47,921 nt of DNA from JAWWPY01 sp964412845 (GTDB taxonomy: Bacteria > Actinomycetota > Actinomycetes > Streptosporangiales > Streptosporangiaceae): contig CAYPQM010000027.1 of the NCBI GenBank assembly GCA_964412845.1, positions 1 through 47,921 on the forward strand, written 5' to 3'. The notes below the pieces were generated by a model. The model was not told the origin of the DNA, searched no databases, and was given only the letters and a program-made list of their open reading frames with translations. Shown here in pieces: positions 31,732 to 39,764 of this stretch. Both the position numbers and the translations under genes were made by a program. Every line of letters begins with the position of its first letter. Within the stretch, counting starts at the first letter, position 1.

Positions 31732-31767
31732 TTGCCCAAGACGATAACACGTTCTAGTTTCTAACCC
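31732..31767 (+). promoter_or_regulatory. Predicted leaderless promoter of fadD19
   Basis: TTGCCC (31732-31737), 17-bp spacer, TAGTTT (31755-31760), then 7 bases to ATG 31768. No ribosome site precedes the ATG. The spacing is identical to that of the ligase promoter at 28488-28523. Confidence 0.6.
31743..31756. promoter_or_regulatory. KstR-like operator between echA19 and fadD19
   Basis: GATAACACGTTCTA matches TNNAACNNGTTNNA except the first base. It occupies the spacer of the predicted fadD19 promoter with the same offset as the perfect box at 28499-28512. Confidence 0.75.
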
Positions 31768-33516
31768 ATGGCCCTGAACATCGCCGACATCTTTGAGCAT
31801 GCGGTAGACGCTTTCCCGGACCGTATCGCGGTGGCCTGCGGCGATCGGCAGGTGACCTACCGCGAGCTCGAAGCGCGCGCGAACCGCCTGGCCCATCACC
31901 TGGCTGGAATCGGGGTGAGCCCCGGCGACCATGTCGGGCTCTACGCCCGCAACTCCATTGAGGCGGCCGAGACGCTGATCGCCTCGTGCAAGCTCCGCGC
32001 GGCGGCCGTCAACATCAACTACCGGTACGTCGAGAACGAACTGCGCTACATGTTCGCCGACTCCGACCTGGTCGCGCTGGTGTACGACCGGCAGTTCGCG
32101 CCGCGGGTCGCCGCCGTGGCGGCGAGTGCGCCCGGGCTGCGCGGCAGCGTCGTGATCGACGACGGCAGCGGNNNNNNNNNNNNNNNNNNNNNNNNNNNNN
32201 NNNNNNNNNNNNNNNNNNNNNNNNNNNNNNNNNNNNNNNNNNNNNNNNNNNNNNNNNNNNNNNNNNNNNNNGGCAGCGGCGAGGGCAGCGGCGCCGATAT
32301 CGGCGCCGGGACCAGCTACGCGGACGCGCTGGCGGCCGCCTCGCCGGAGCGCGATTTCCAGCCGCGCAGCAACGATGACGTCTACATCATCTACACCGGC
32401 GGGACGACTGGTTATCCCAAGGGCGTCATGTGGCGCAACGAGGACATCTGGCGCACCCTGGGCGGCGGCATTGACTTCGTTACCGGGGTCCCGCTGCCCG
32501 ATGAGTGGGAGCAGTCCCGCCGGGGCCTGGAAACGACCGGGATGGTGAAGATCTGCGCGGCCCCGCTCATCCACGGCAATGCCCAGGTGGCGACGCTGGC
32601 GGGCTTCTTCGCCGGGGACACCATCGTGCTCCTGCCGCAGTTCGACGCGCACGAGATCTGGCGGGCGGTCGAGCGGCACAAGGTCAACCTGCTGGTGATC
32701 ATCGGCGACGCGATGGCCCGGCCGCTGATCGAGGCCTACCGCGAAGGCGGCTATGACGCGTCATCGCTGGTGGCCATCTCGTCCAGCGCGGCGCTGTTCT
32801 CCCCGGTCGTCAAGGATGCCTGCACGGCCGCGCTGCCGCACGTCTTCATCACCGAGGCCATCGGCTCCTCCGAGACCGGCTTCGCGGGCCTGAGCTTCGT
32901 GTCCGCGGGCGCGCCGCAGCGCGGCGGCCCGACCGTCACGCCCGGCCCGGGCACCATCGTGCTCGATGACCAGAACGGCCGGGCTGGTCCCGGGCAGGTC
33001 GGCCGGCTGGCCCGGGGCGGTCATCTTCCGCTGGGTTACTACAACGACCCGGTCAAGACCGCAGCGATGTTCGCCGAGGTGGACGGGGAGCGCTACACGG
33101 TGCCCGGGGACTGGGCCCGGGTCGAGGCCGACGGCACGGTGACCCTGCTGGGCCGCGGCAACACCTGCGTGAACACCGGTGGCGAGAAGGTCTTTCCGGA
33201 GGAGGTCGAGGGCGCGCTGAAATCGCACGCCGATGTCTTCGACGCCCTGGTCATCGGCGTCCCGGATGAACGCCTCGGCCAGCGGGTCGCCGCGCTGGTG
33301 CAGCCCCGCGAGGGCCACCCGGTCGATCTGGCCGCGCTGGAAGCGCACGTCCGCGGCCAGATCGCCGGTTATAAGGTGCCGCGCAGCATCTGGCTGGTCG
33401 ACTCCATCGGCCGGACCGCGGCTGGTAAGGCTGACTATGGGTGGGCGCACCGGTACGCCACCAGCCACCCGGTAAGCGCCGTGCCGCCGGCCAGCGCTGC
33501 CCATCCGGCCCCGTAA
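31768..33516 (+). CDS. fadD19: Steroid-acid CoA ligase FadD19-like (gap inside)
   Basis: Begins MALNIADIFEHAVDAFPDRIAVACGD, matching FadD19. ATP loop IIYTGGTTGYPKGVMWR, RHKVNLLVIIGDAMARPL, ITEAIGSSETGFAG, VPGDWARVEADGTVTLLGRGNTCVNTGGEKVFPEEVE, and a C-terminal catalytic Lys in GRTAAGKADYGWA. FadD19 activates C26 steroid acids and in Rhodococcus is needed for C24-branched sterols. A 100-N gap interrupts the loop before SPERDFQ (Gly/Ser-rich edges), so the length of about 582 includes placeholder residues; mycobacterial FadD19 has about 548. Confidence 0.92.
   Translation: MALNIADIFEHAVDAFPDRIAVACGDRQVTYRELEARANRLAHHLAGIGVSPGDHVGLYARNSIEAAETLIASCKLRAAAVNINYRYVENELRYMFADSDLVALVYDRQFAPRVAAVAASAPGLRGSVVIDDGSXXXXXXXXXXXXXXXXXXXXXXXXXXXXXXXXXXGSGEGSGADIGAGTSYADALAAASPERDFQPRSNDDVYIIYTGGTTGYPKGVMWRNEDIWRTLGGGIDFVTGVPLPDEWEQSRRGLETTGMVKICAAPLIHGNAQVATLAGFFAGDTIVLLPQFDAHEIWRAVERHKVNLLVIIGDAMARPLIEAYREGGYDASSLVAISSSAALFSPVVKDACTAALPHVFITEAIGSSETGFAGLSFVSAGAPQRGGPTVTPGPGTIVLDDQNGRAGPGQVGRLARGGHLPLGYYNDPVKTAAMFAEVDGERYTVPGDWARVEADGTVTLLGRGNTCVNTGGEKVFPEEVEGALKSHADVFDALVIGVPDERLGQRVAALVQPREGHPVDLAALEAHVRGQIAGYKVPRSIWLVDSIGRTAAGKADYGWAHRYATSHPVSAVPPASAAHPAP
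32172..32271. other. Assembly gap of 100 N
   Basis: Exactly 100 N inside fadD19. The left edge ends in ggcagcgg and the right edge begins ggcagcggcgagggcagcggc, suggesting a Gly-Ser-coding tandem repeat at the break. Confidence 0.97.
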
Positions 33517-33555
33517 GCTGCCCCATCCGGCCAGGCAAGCCAGCTAAGGAGAACA

Positions 33556-34659
33556 GTGCGGACGACACTGTGCACGCTGCTCGACATCGAGCACCCCATT
33601 GTCGGCTTCACCCCGTCCGAGCATGTCGCGGCGGCCATCAGCCGGGCCGGCGGCCTGGGCGTGCTGGGCTGCGTCCGCTTCAACGACCCCGCCGAACTGG
33701 ACACGGTCCTGCACTGGATGGACGCCAACACTGGCGGGCGGCCGTATGGCGTGGACGTGGTGATGCCCGCCCGGGTGCCGACCGAGGGGGCCCAGATCGA
33801 CCTGGACCAGCTGATCCCGCCGCCGCACCGGGATTTCGTGGAGCAGACGCTGCTCAAGCTCGGCGTGCCGCCGCTGCCGGATGGCTCGGCGGCCGGTGAC
33901 GGCGTGCTCGGCTGGCTGCACTCGGTGGCGCGGCAGCATGTCGAGGTGGCGCTGGCCCATCCGGCCCGCCTGATCGCGAACGCGCTCGGCTCGCCGCCGC
34001 CCGATGTCATCGAGCGCGCCCACGAGCGCGGCATGCTGGTGGCCGCGCTGGCCGGGAAGGCCGCGCACGCCCGCCGCCACGTCGCCAGCGGCGTGGACAT
34101 TGTCGTCGCCCAGGGGTACGAGGCGGGCGGGCACACCGGCGAGATCGCGAGCATGGTGCTGGTCCCGGAGATTGCCGACGCGGTCGGCGCGCAGGTGCCC
34201 GTGCTCGCGGCGGGCGGGATCGGCTGCGGCCGTCAGATCGCGGCGGCTCTCGCGCTGGGCGCGGTCGGCGTCTGGATGGGCTCGGCCTGGCTCACCACCG
34301 AGGAGTACACGCTGACCTCGGACATGTCCGCGGTCCGCACGGCGCTGCTGGCCGCCACCTCGTCGGACACCGTGCGATCGCGGATCTACAGCGGCAAGCC
34401 CGCCCGGCTGCTCAAGAACCGCTGGACGCAGGCCTGGGCCGAGCCGGGCGCTCCCGAGCCGCTGCCGATGCCACTGCAGAACTTGCTGGTCAGCGAAGCT
34501 CACCAGCGGCTGATGCGGTCGGATCAGCCGGATGTGGTGCCGATGCCGGTGGGGCAGATCGTCGGGCGGATGAACGAGATCCGCCCGGTCGCCGAGGTGA
34601 TGTCAGCCCTGCTCCAGGAGGCCGACGAAGCACTGGCCCGGCTCGACGGCCTGCGCTGA
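33556..34659 (+). CDS. Nitronate monooxygenase / 2-nitropropane-dioxygenase-like flavoprotein
   Basis: About 367 residues from GTG 33556 with AAGGAGA upstream. FMN TIM barrel: LLDIEHPIVGF, SRAGGLGVLG, the phosphate-binding QGYEAGGHTGEIASMVLVPEI with the family His, PVLAAGGIGCGRQIAAALALGA and GVWMGSAWL. It lies about 40 bp after fadD19 on the same strand and may share its transcript. The HIP enzyme IpdC belongs to this superfamily, but the sequence here is clearly different. Role in steroid metabolism is suggested by context only. Confidence 0.8.
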   Translation: MRTTLCTLLDIEHPIVGFTPSEHVAAAISRAGGLGVLGCVRFNDPAELDTVLHWMDANTGGRPYGVDVVMPARVPTEGAQIDLDQLIPPPHRDFVEQTLLKLGVPPLPDGSAAGDGVLGWLHSVARQHVEVALAHPARLIANALGSPPPDVIERAHERGMLVAALAGKAAHARRHVASGVDIVVAQGYEAGGHTGEIASMVLVPEIADAVGAQVPVLAAGGIGCGRQIAAALALGAVGVWMGSAWLTTEEYTLTSDMSAVRTALLAATSSDTVRSRIYSGKPARLLKNRWTQAWAEPGAPEPLPMPLQNLLVSEAHQRLMRSDQPDVVPMPVGQIVGRMNEIRPVAEVMSALLQEADEALARLDGLR

Positions 34660-34671
34660 ACGGGCGGCTGG

Positions 34672-35793
34672 TCAGGCCCGTGTCGCCTGCTCGAGAACAG
34701 TGCCAGCGGCGAGGAGTTGCTCCTCGCTTCCGGCCGGACCGATCAGCTGCACGCTCGCCAGCAGTGGCCCGCCGGAGGGCACCGGCAGGGCCAGCGCGGG
34801 AACCCCGGCCAGGTTGACCAGCGCTGCGGTGCCCCGGATCCGGCCCATGTCGCGGACATTGTCCAGGGTCGGCGGGAACCCGAGCAGGGTCGGCAGGGCC
34901 AGCAGTTCGACCTGCTGCCACAGCGACGACAGGGTCGCCCGCCACCGGGTCGCCTCCTCGCGGGCCGCGGCCACCGCGGCCGGGCTGATCTCGCTGGCCG
35001 CCTGCAGCCGCCGGAGCACGTCCCGGCCGATCTGGTCCGGTGCGGCCACGGCCAGCCCGCCGTTGCACGCCCACACCTCGCTGTCCAGCACGGTCATCGC
35101 CGCGGCCAGCGCGGCGTCGAGCCCCGGCAGGGTGACCGGCACGATCTGCCAGCCGGCCGACGCCAGCGCGGCGTCCACGGCCGCCTCGACGGCCGGGTCG
35201 CCGCCGGTCGCCAGCCGCCCGACGACCCCGGGCGATGCGGCGGACACAGTGAATCCCGGTTCGAGCAGCGCCATCCCGGTGACCAGGCCCGCCACGTCCC
35301 GCGCCATCGGCCCCACCGTGTCCAGGCTCGGCGCCAGCGGCCGCACCCCGGTGAGCGGTATCCGTCCCCAGGTGGTCTTCAGGCCGGCTACCCCGCAGCA
35401 GGCCGCGGGGATCCGGATCGACCCGCCGGTGTCTGAGCCGTACGCCACGTCGGCCTCGCCGCTGCCCACCACCACGGCCGAACCGCTGGATGACCCGCCG
35501 GGGACGCGGGTGGGATCGAGCGGGTTGACCGGCGTCCCGAAGGCGGCATTGATCCCGGTGATGCCGTACGCCAGTTCGTGCAGGTTGGTCTTGCCCGCCA
35601 GGTGCGCCTCGCCGCGGGCCGCGGCGGCGCGCAACCCGGCCAGGCACGCCGCGTCAGCCCCGGCGGGCTCGGCGCGCCCGGCGACGGCCCGGCACGCGGC
35701 CGTGGTCGGCAGGCCGGCCACGTCGATGAGGTCCTTCACCGCGACCCGCAGGCCTGCCCCGGGCCCGGTCTCCCTGACGATCCACGTTGACAT
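34672..35793 (-). CDS. Amidase-signature family hydrolase
   Basis: About 373 residues from ATG 35793. Amidase signature: Lys20 in RVAVKDLIDVAG, the cis-Ser loop VPGGSSSGSAVVVGSG (98-113), and nucleophile Ser125 in GSDTGGSIRIPAACCGV, a complete Ser-cisSer-Lys triad. It is shorter than the usual 450-500 residues, starting almost at the lysine motif and with a compact C-terminal part. It hydrolyses an amide or related bond; the substrate cannot be predicted. It is convergent with the flavoprotein gene by 12 bp and divergent from the F420 oxidoreductase gene. Confidence 0.87.
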   Translation of the reverse strand: MSTWIVRETGPGAGLRVAVKDLIDVAGLPTTAACRAVAGRAEPAGADAACLAGLRAAAARGEAHLAGKTNLHELAYGITGINAAFGTPVNPLDPTRVPGGSSSGSAVVVGSGEADVAYGSDTGGSIRIPAACCGVAGLKTTWGRIPLTGVRPLAPSLDTVGPMARDVAGLVTGMALLEPGFTVSAASPGVVGRLATGGDPAVEAAVDAALASAGWQIVPVTLPGLDAALAAAMTVLDSEVWACNGGLAVAAPDQIGRDVLRRLQAASEISPAAVAAAREEATRWRATLSSLWQQVELLALPTLLGFPPTLDNVRDMGRIRGTAALVNLAGVPALALPVPSGGPLLASVQLIGPAGSEEQLLAAGTVLEQATRA

Positions 35794-35889
35794 GGCTGGT
35801 AAGTATCGCAGCCCAGGCGGCAGGATCGACAGCACCGCGGGCCGGCTCCATTGTTGGCGTACTGCGGCTGTCACGTCGGAAGGCCAGAA

Positions 35890-36921
35890 ATGAAGATCGC
35901 CACCAGCATCGGCTACTGGAGCGCCGGGCCGCCGGCCCATGCGGCCGACGTGTTCGCCGCCGCCGAGCGGCTGCAACTCGACCAGGTCTGGACCGCGGAG
36001 GCCTACGGCAGCGATGCGTGGACGCCGCTGGCCTGGTGGGGATCGCGCACCTCGCACGTCAAGCTGGGCACCGCCGTGTCGCAGCTGTCGGCCCGGCCGC
36101 CGGCCACCCTGGCCATGACCGCGATGACGATGGACCATCTCACCGGCGGCCGGGTGCTGCTGGGCATCGGCACCAGCAACCCGCAGGTGGTCGAAGGCTG
36201 GTACGGCCAGCCGTACCCGCGCCCGCTGGAGCGGACCCGGGAGTACATCGACATCGTGCGCGCCATCATCGCCCGCCGCGAGCCGGTCGCCTACGACGGC
36301 CAGCACTACCAGTTGCCGTACCCGGGCGGGACCGGGCTGGGCAAGCCGCTGCGCTCCATCCTGCATCCGTACCGGGCCGAGATCCCGATCTACCTCGGCG
36401 CGGAAGGCCCCAAGAACGTCGCGCTGGGCGCCGAGATAGCCGACGGATGGAACGTGATCTTCTTCTCGCCCGCGATGAACGACTTTTACGCCGCCGCCCT
36501 CGCCGAAGGCTTCGCCCGCCCCGGCGCCCGGCACACCAGCGCCACGTTTGATGTGGTGGGCGGCCCGATGAGCGTCATCGTGGATGACGACGTCGAACGG
36601 GCGGCTGATCACCTCCGGCCATCCCTGGCCCTCTACATCGGCGGCATGGGCGCCCGCGACGTCAACTTCCACCACGAGGTCTTCGCCCGGATGGGATACG
36701 AGGCGGAAGCCCGGACCATCCAGGACCACTACCTGGCCGGTGACAAGAAGAGCGCCATCGCGGCCGTCCCCACCCGGATGGTCGAAGACGTCGCCCTCAT
36801 CGGCCCGTGGGCCAAGATCGCCGACGAGATCCAGCTCTGGCAGCAGACCGTCCTGACGACCTTCTCCATCAACACCGACCTGCGCCTCCTGGACCAGGTC
36901 GCCGACCTCCTCCGCAGCTGA
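35890..36921 (+). CDS. LLM-class F420-dependent oxidoreductase, Rv3520c-like
   Basis: About 343 residues from ATG 35890 with GGAAGG upstream. Luciferase-like TIM barrel: IATSIGYWSAGPP, VWTAEAYGSDAWTPLAWWGSRT, LGTAVSQLSARPPATLAMTAMTMDHLTGGRVLLGIGTSNPQVVEGWYGQ and IPIYLGAEGPKNVALGAEIADGWN. This subgroup uses coenzyme F420. Rv3520c, of the same length, lies next to the Rv3521-ltp4-ltp3 genes in Mycobacterium and belongs to the steroid regulon there, so a role with C24-branched or side-chain intermediates is likely but undefined. Confidence 0.85.
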   Translation: MKIATSIGYWSAGPPAHAADVFAAAERLQLDQVWTAEAYGSDAWTPLAWWGSRTSHVKLGTAVSQLSARPPATLAMTAMTMDHLTGGRVLLGIGTSNPQVVEGWYGQPYPRPLERTREYIDIVRAIIARREPVAYDGQHYQLPYPGGTGLGKPLRSILHPYRAEIPIYLGAEGPKNVALGAEIADGWNVIFFSPAMNDFYAAALAEGFARPGARHTSATFDVVGGPMSVIVDDDVERAADHLRPSLALYIGGMGARDVNFHHEVFARMGYEAEARTIQDHYLAGDKKSAIAAVPTRMVEDVALIGPWAKIADEIQLWQQTVLTTFSINTDLRLLDQVADLLRS

Positions 36922-36985
36922 CCGGTCACGGCCGTGTTGTGAAAACGAGCGAGTTCACCGGAGTAACCGTGCTCACCGACCCAGG

Positions 36986-38221
36986 TCAACCACTGCTAGA
37001 GACGACGTAACACCATTTCGTCCACCAGTTGTACATGGTCTCGCCGTTAGAGCCGTCAGCGATCACGCCAACCAGCGAGCCGTCGATGGTCCAAACCATC
37101 CGAAAACTGCCGTTCGCAGTGTAAGTGCAGCCCAGCGTGCCGGTTGGAATGTTGTTGTATGTCCACGTGCCAAGCCGGTAGCCACCGCTGCAGTCGCCCC
37201 TATCGACCACGTCGGCCGTATTGTTCGCAAACCACGCCTGGGCGGAACTGGTGTCCGAGAACCGTACGACCAGCGGCCTCGTGGTTGGCCCGGCCGCGAC
37301 GGTCGCGCAGTTGACGGCCGCGATGACGCCGTTGCTCTCCTGGTCGGGTCGCCCGGTGCAGCCAGTCAGGTCATCCGGGTTCAGCAGGTTGACCAGCTGC
37401 TGCTCGCCGGCTGTGAGCGAGGAGGTCGGGCTCGGCGCGGGGGTGGGGGGCACGATTGGCTGCTGTGGGCTCGGTGTCGCGGCTGGATGACGCACCCAGA
37501 ACGGGCACCGGGTCAGGCGGAGCGTTCCTATCGCCTTCTGCCAGGCGAGAAGGGCCGTCAGGAAATGCCGGTCCGCGTTGCCCAGCTGGGTGAGCTGCTG
37601 CTGCGTGGGAGCGATGGGGGTGTGCTCGGCCGCGGCCTGCACGACGCTGGAGAAGGCACCGACGCCGTCGACTAGCGCGGTGCCGGTGGTGAGGACCGTC
37701 TGGACCTCGGGAGCTCGGGCGTCCTTCGGGGTGGGCAAGGCGCTCAGGTCGCCGACTTGTTTGCTGAGGCTGCCCTGAGCGGCGATCAGGTCGCGCACTT
37801 TAGTGGCGAAGTCCCGCTGGAAGGAAGGATCGTTCCGGCTGGCCATAGGCGACACCAGGCCATCGTAAAGGGATACCTGGAGGGGGCCGATGTCCCGGTC
37901 GCAGGCGGCGTTGGCTTGCTGTACCCAGCTGGCGGTCGTCGGGCCCTGCGGCTGGCTTCGGAAAGCCAGGTAGGTACCGGTGATCGTCGCGGCAAACGTG
38001 AGGGCGCCGGCTACCGCCTTGATGTAGAAGCTGACACTGCGGTTTCGGGTCGGCTTCCAGAATTTCCAGCCCGCCGGCGCGGGCGGCCACGACGGGTTGG
38101 GGCGCCAGGCGGCCGATGGCTGCCAGTCGGCCGGTGGCACCGGCCAGCCGGGCGGCGGGTTGAAGGCCCACGTCCGCCTCTTAGAGTTCGCCGGTCGCGG
38201 CGGTAAACCTGTCGATGCCAT
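36986..38221 (-). CDS. Single-pass membrane protein with Trp/Pro-rich cytoplasmic repeats
   Basis: About 411 residues. The N-terminus carries repeated W-P motifs (AFNPPPGWPVPPADWQPSAAWRPNPSWPPAPAGW), reminiscent of DUF2510-type modules. One helix (about 69-88) is followed by an extracellular helical region with QANAACDRD and FHxALxAWQ-like segments, a Pro/Ser linker (about 250-270), and a C-terminal domain with four cysteines (DDLTGCTGR, VNCATV, GDCSGGY, LGCTYTANGSFRMVWTIDG). That last domain resembles ectodomains found on actinobacterial Ser/Thr kinases. Less GC-rich than the steroid genes. Function unknown. Confidence 0.6.
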   Translation of the reverse strand: MASTGLPPRPANSKRRTWAFNPPPGWPVPPADWQPSAAWRPNPSWPPAPAGWKFWKPTRNRSVSFYIKAVAGALTFAATITGTYLAFRSQPQGPTTASWVQQANAACDRDIGPLQVSLYDGLVSPMASRNDPSFQRDFATKVRDLIAAQGSLSKQVGDLSALPTPKDARAPEVQTVLTTGTALVDGVGAFSSVVQAAAEHTPIAPTQQQLTQLGNADRHFLTALLAWQKAIGTLRLTRCPFWVRHPAATPSPQQPIVPPTPAPSPTSSLTAGEQQLVNLLNPDDLTGCTGRPDQESNGVIAAVNCATVAAGPTTRPLVVRFSDTSSAQAWFANNTADVVDRGDCSGGYRLGTWTYNNIPTGTLGCTYTANGSFRMVWTIDGSLVGVIADGSNGETMYNWWTKWCYVVSSSG

Positions 38222-38630
38222 TGCCCGCCTCCTGCCTGTGGAAGATGCAGGTCGGCCCTCCGGAGCCGCGCCATGGCCCTGATCTCCCCGAAACCGTCAG
38301 TTGTCTTAGTGGCGGTGGCCGGGCCATCTTGTTATGAGCGAGACTTTCTGCGTGAAATGCTACTAATACCGCACAAACCGCCACGGTATTCACTAAAGGC
38401 GGCCTCGCTTCGCTGCCGACAACTCCCCCTACTGCACCTCATATGCCCCGCCATGGTGCCACTGGCAGCTTATGAGCGTAAGGCCGAGCCGCGCAACCTG
38501 TCGGTTAGCGCCGAAGATCCGTGTTTTATGATTTAGCCGGGAATCCGGCATATCAGAATGCGCGGATGTGCCCGCGGATTCTTCTGGCCGCCGAGACTGG
38601 CGTAGCTCACCTGCCCTCTTGTGCCGCGCG
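38222..38630. other. 409-bp intergenic region, no gene recognised
   Basis: Locally lower in GC than surrounding DNA. No coding frame with recognisable family, no KstR-type box and no obvious terminator. It should contain the promoter of the minus-strand membrane protein gene that starts at 38221. Confidence 0.5.
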
Positions 38631-39749
38631 TCAGCCGGAGCGGGCCAGGGCGGCGCCGATGCGGCGCAGTTGGGCGGTGGCCCCGCCGAGGGCGAACTCG
38701 TTGTGCTTGGCCGCGACGAAGTAGCGGTGCAGCGGGTAGCTCGTGTCGATGCCCACGCCGCCGTGCACATGCACCGCGGTATGCGCGACCCGGTGCCCCG
38801 CGTCGGCGGCCCAGAACTTGGCTGTCGCGACCTCGGTGCGGGAGGGCAGGCCGGCCGACAGCCGCCAGGCGGCCTGCCACATCGTCAGCCGGATCGCCTC
38901 CACGTCGATATAGGCGTCAGCGAGCCGCTGGGCCACCGCCTGGAAGCTGCCGATCGGCCGGCCGAACTGGACCCGGCTCTGCGCGTACCCGGCGGTCAGC
39001 TCCAGCGCCCGCTCGGCCACCCCGAACTGCAGCGCGCACAGCCCGACGGTGCCGCGCGACACCAGCCAGTCGGTGATCTCCGCGCCCGCCGCAGGCCCGC
39101 CGAGCACCCGGTCATCCGGCAGCGCCACATTGGCCAGCACCACCTGCCCGGCGCGGTCGCCGTCGGCGATCCGCTGCGGCTGGACCGTGACGCCGTCGTC
39201 GTCCGGCGCGACCAGGAACACGGTGACTCCGTGCGCCGTCGCGGCCGGCACCAGCAGCAGGTCGGCGCGCGGCCCGGCGAGCACCGCGGTCTTCGTGCCG
39301 GACAGCAGCCAGCGGCCGGCCACCTGCTCGGCGCTGGCCGCGGGGACGCCCGGGTCGTCGCCGCCTTCCTCGGACAGCGCGGCGGCCAGGACAAGTTCGC
39401 CCCGCCCGGCTGGCTCCGCCCACTGGCGCTGCTGGTCGGGGGTGCCGAACTGGGCCACCGCACCGGCGCCCAGCACGATCGAGGCCAGGTAGGGCGCCGG
39501 AGCCACGGCGCGGCCGATCTCGGCCAGCACCGAGCACTGTTCCAGCAGCCCGAGCCCGGCCCCGCCGAGCGAGTCGGGCAGCCCGGCGGCCAGGATGCCG
39601 GCCTTGGCCAGGTCGGCCCACAGCGCCGGGTCGAACCGGTCACCGCCGGCCTCGACCTCGCGCAGCCGGTCCTCGGTGACCCGGTCAGTGAAGATCCGCC
39701 GGCTCAGGGACGAGAGTTCGAGCTGGGCCTCGTTAAGGGAAAAATCCAT
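38631..39749 (-). CDS. fadE27: Acyl-CoA dehydrogenase FadE27-like (ChsE5)
   Basis: About 372 residues. Strong likeness to mycobacterial FadE27: PESLGGDGFGVLEQ-type segment (here PDSLGGAGLGLLEQ), EQFDRPIGSFQAVSQRLADGYIDV-type (here VQFGRPIGSFQAVAQRLADAYIDVEAIRLTMWQAAWRLS), and AKFWAADAGHRVAHTAVHVHGGVGIDTSYPLHRYFVAAKHNEFALGGATAQLRRIG. FadE26 and FadE27 form the alpha2beta2 dehydrogenase ChsE4-ChsE5 that desaturates C27 and C24 steroid-CoA side chains. It lies 15 bp downstream of fadE26 in the same operon. Confidence 0.92.
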   Translation of the reverse strand: MDFSLNEAQLELSSLSRRIFTDRVTEDRLREVEAGGDRFDPALWADLAKAGILAAGLPDSLGGAGLGLLEQCSVLAEIGRAVAPAPYLASIVLGAGAVAQFGTPDQQRQWAEPAGRGELVLAAALSEEGGDDPGVPAASAEQVAGRWLLSGTKTAVLAGPRADLLLVPAATAHGVTVFLVAPDDDGVTVQPQRIADGDRAGQVVLANVALPDDRVLGGPAAGAEITDWLVSRGTVGLCALQFGVAERALELTAGYAQSRVQFGRPIGSFQAVAQRLADAYIDVEAIRLTMWQAAWRLSAGLPSRTEVATAKFWAADAGHRVAHTAVHVHGGVGIDTSYPLHRYFVAAKHNEFALGGATAQLRRIGAALARSG

Positions 39750-39764
39750 GGGTTGCTCCCGTCG

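Noticed and set aside
33556..34659. Assignment of the flavoprotein as IpdC
   Set aside because: Same superfamily, but the sequence differs throughout from the IpdC sequence I know, and the gene is not in the HIP operon.
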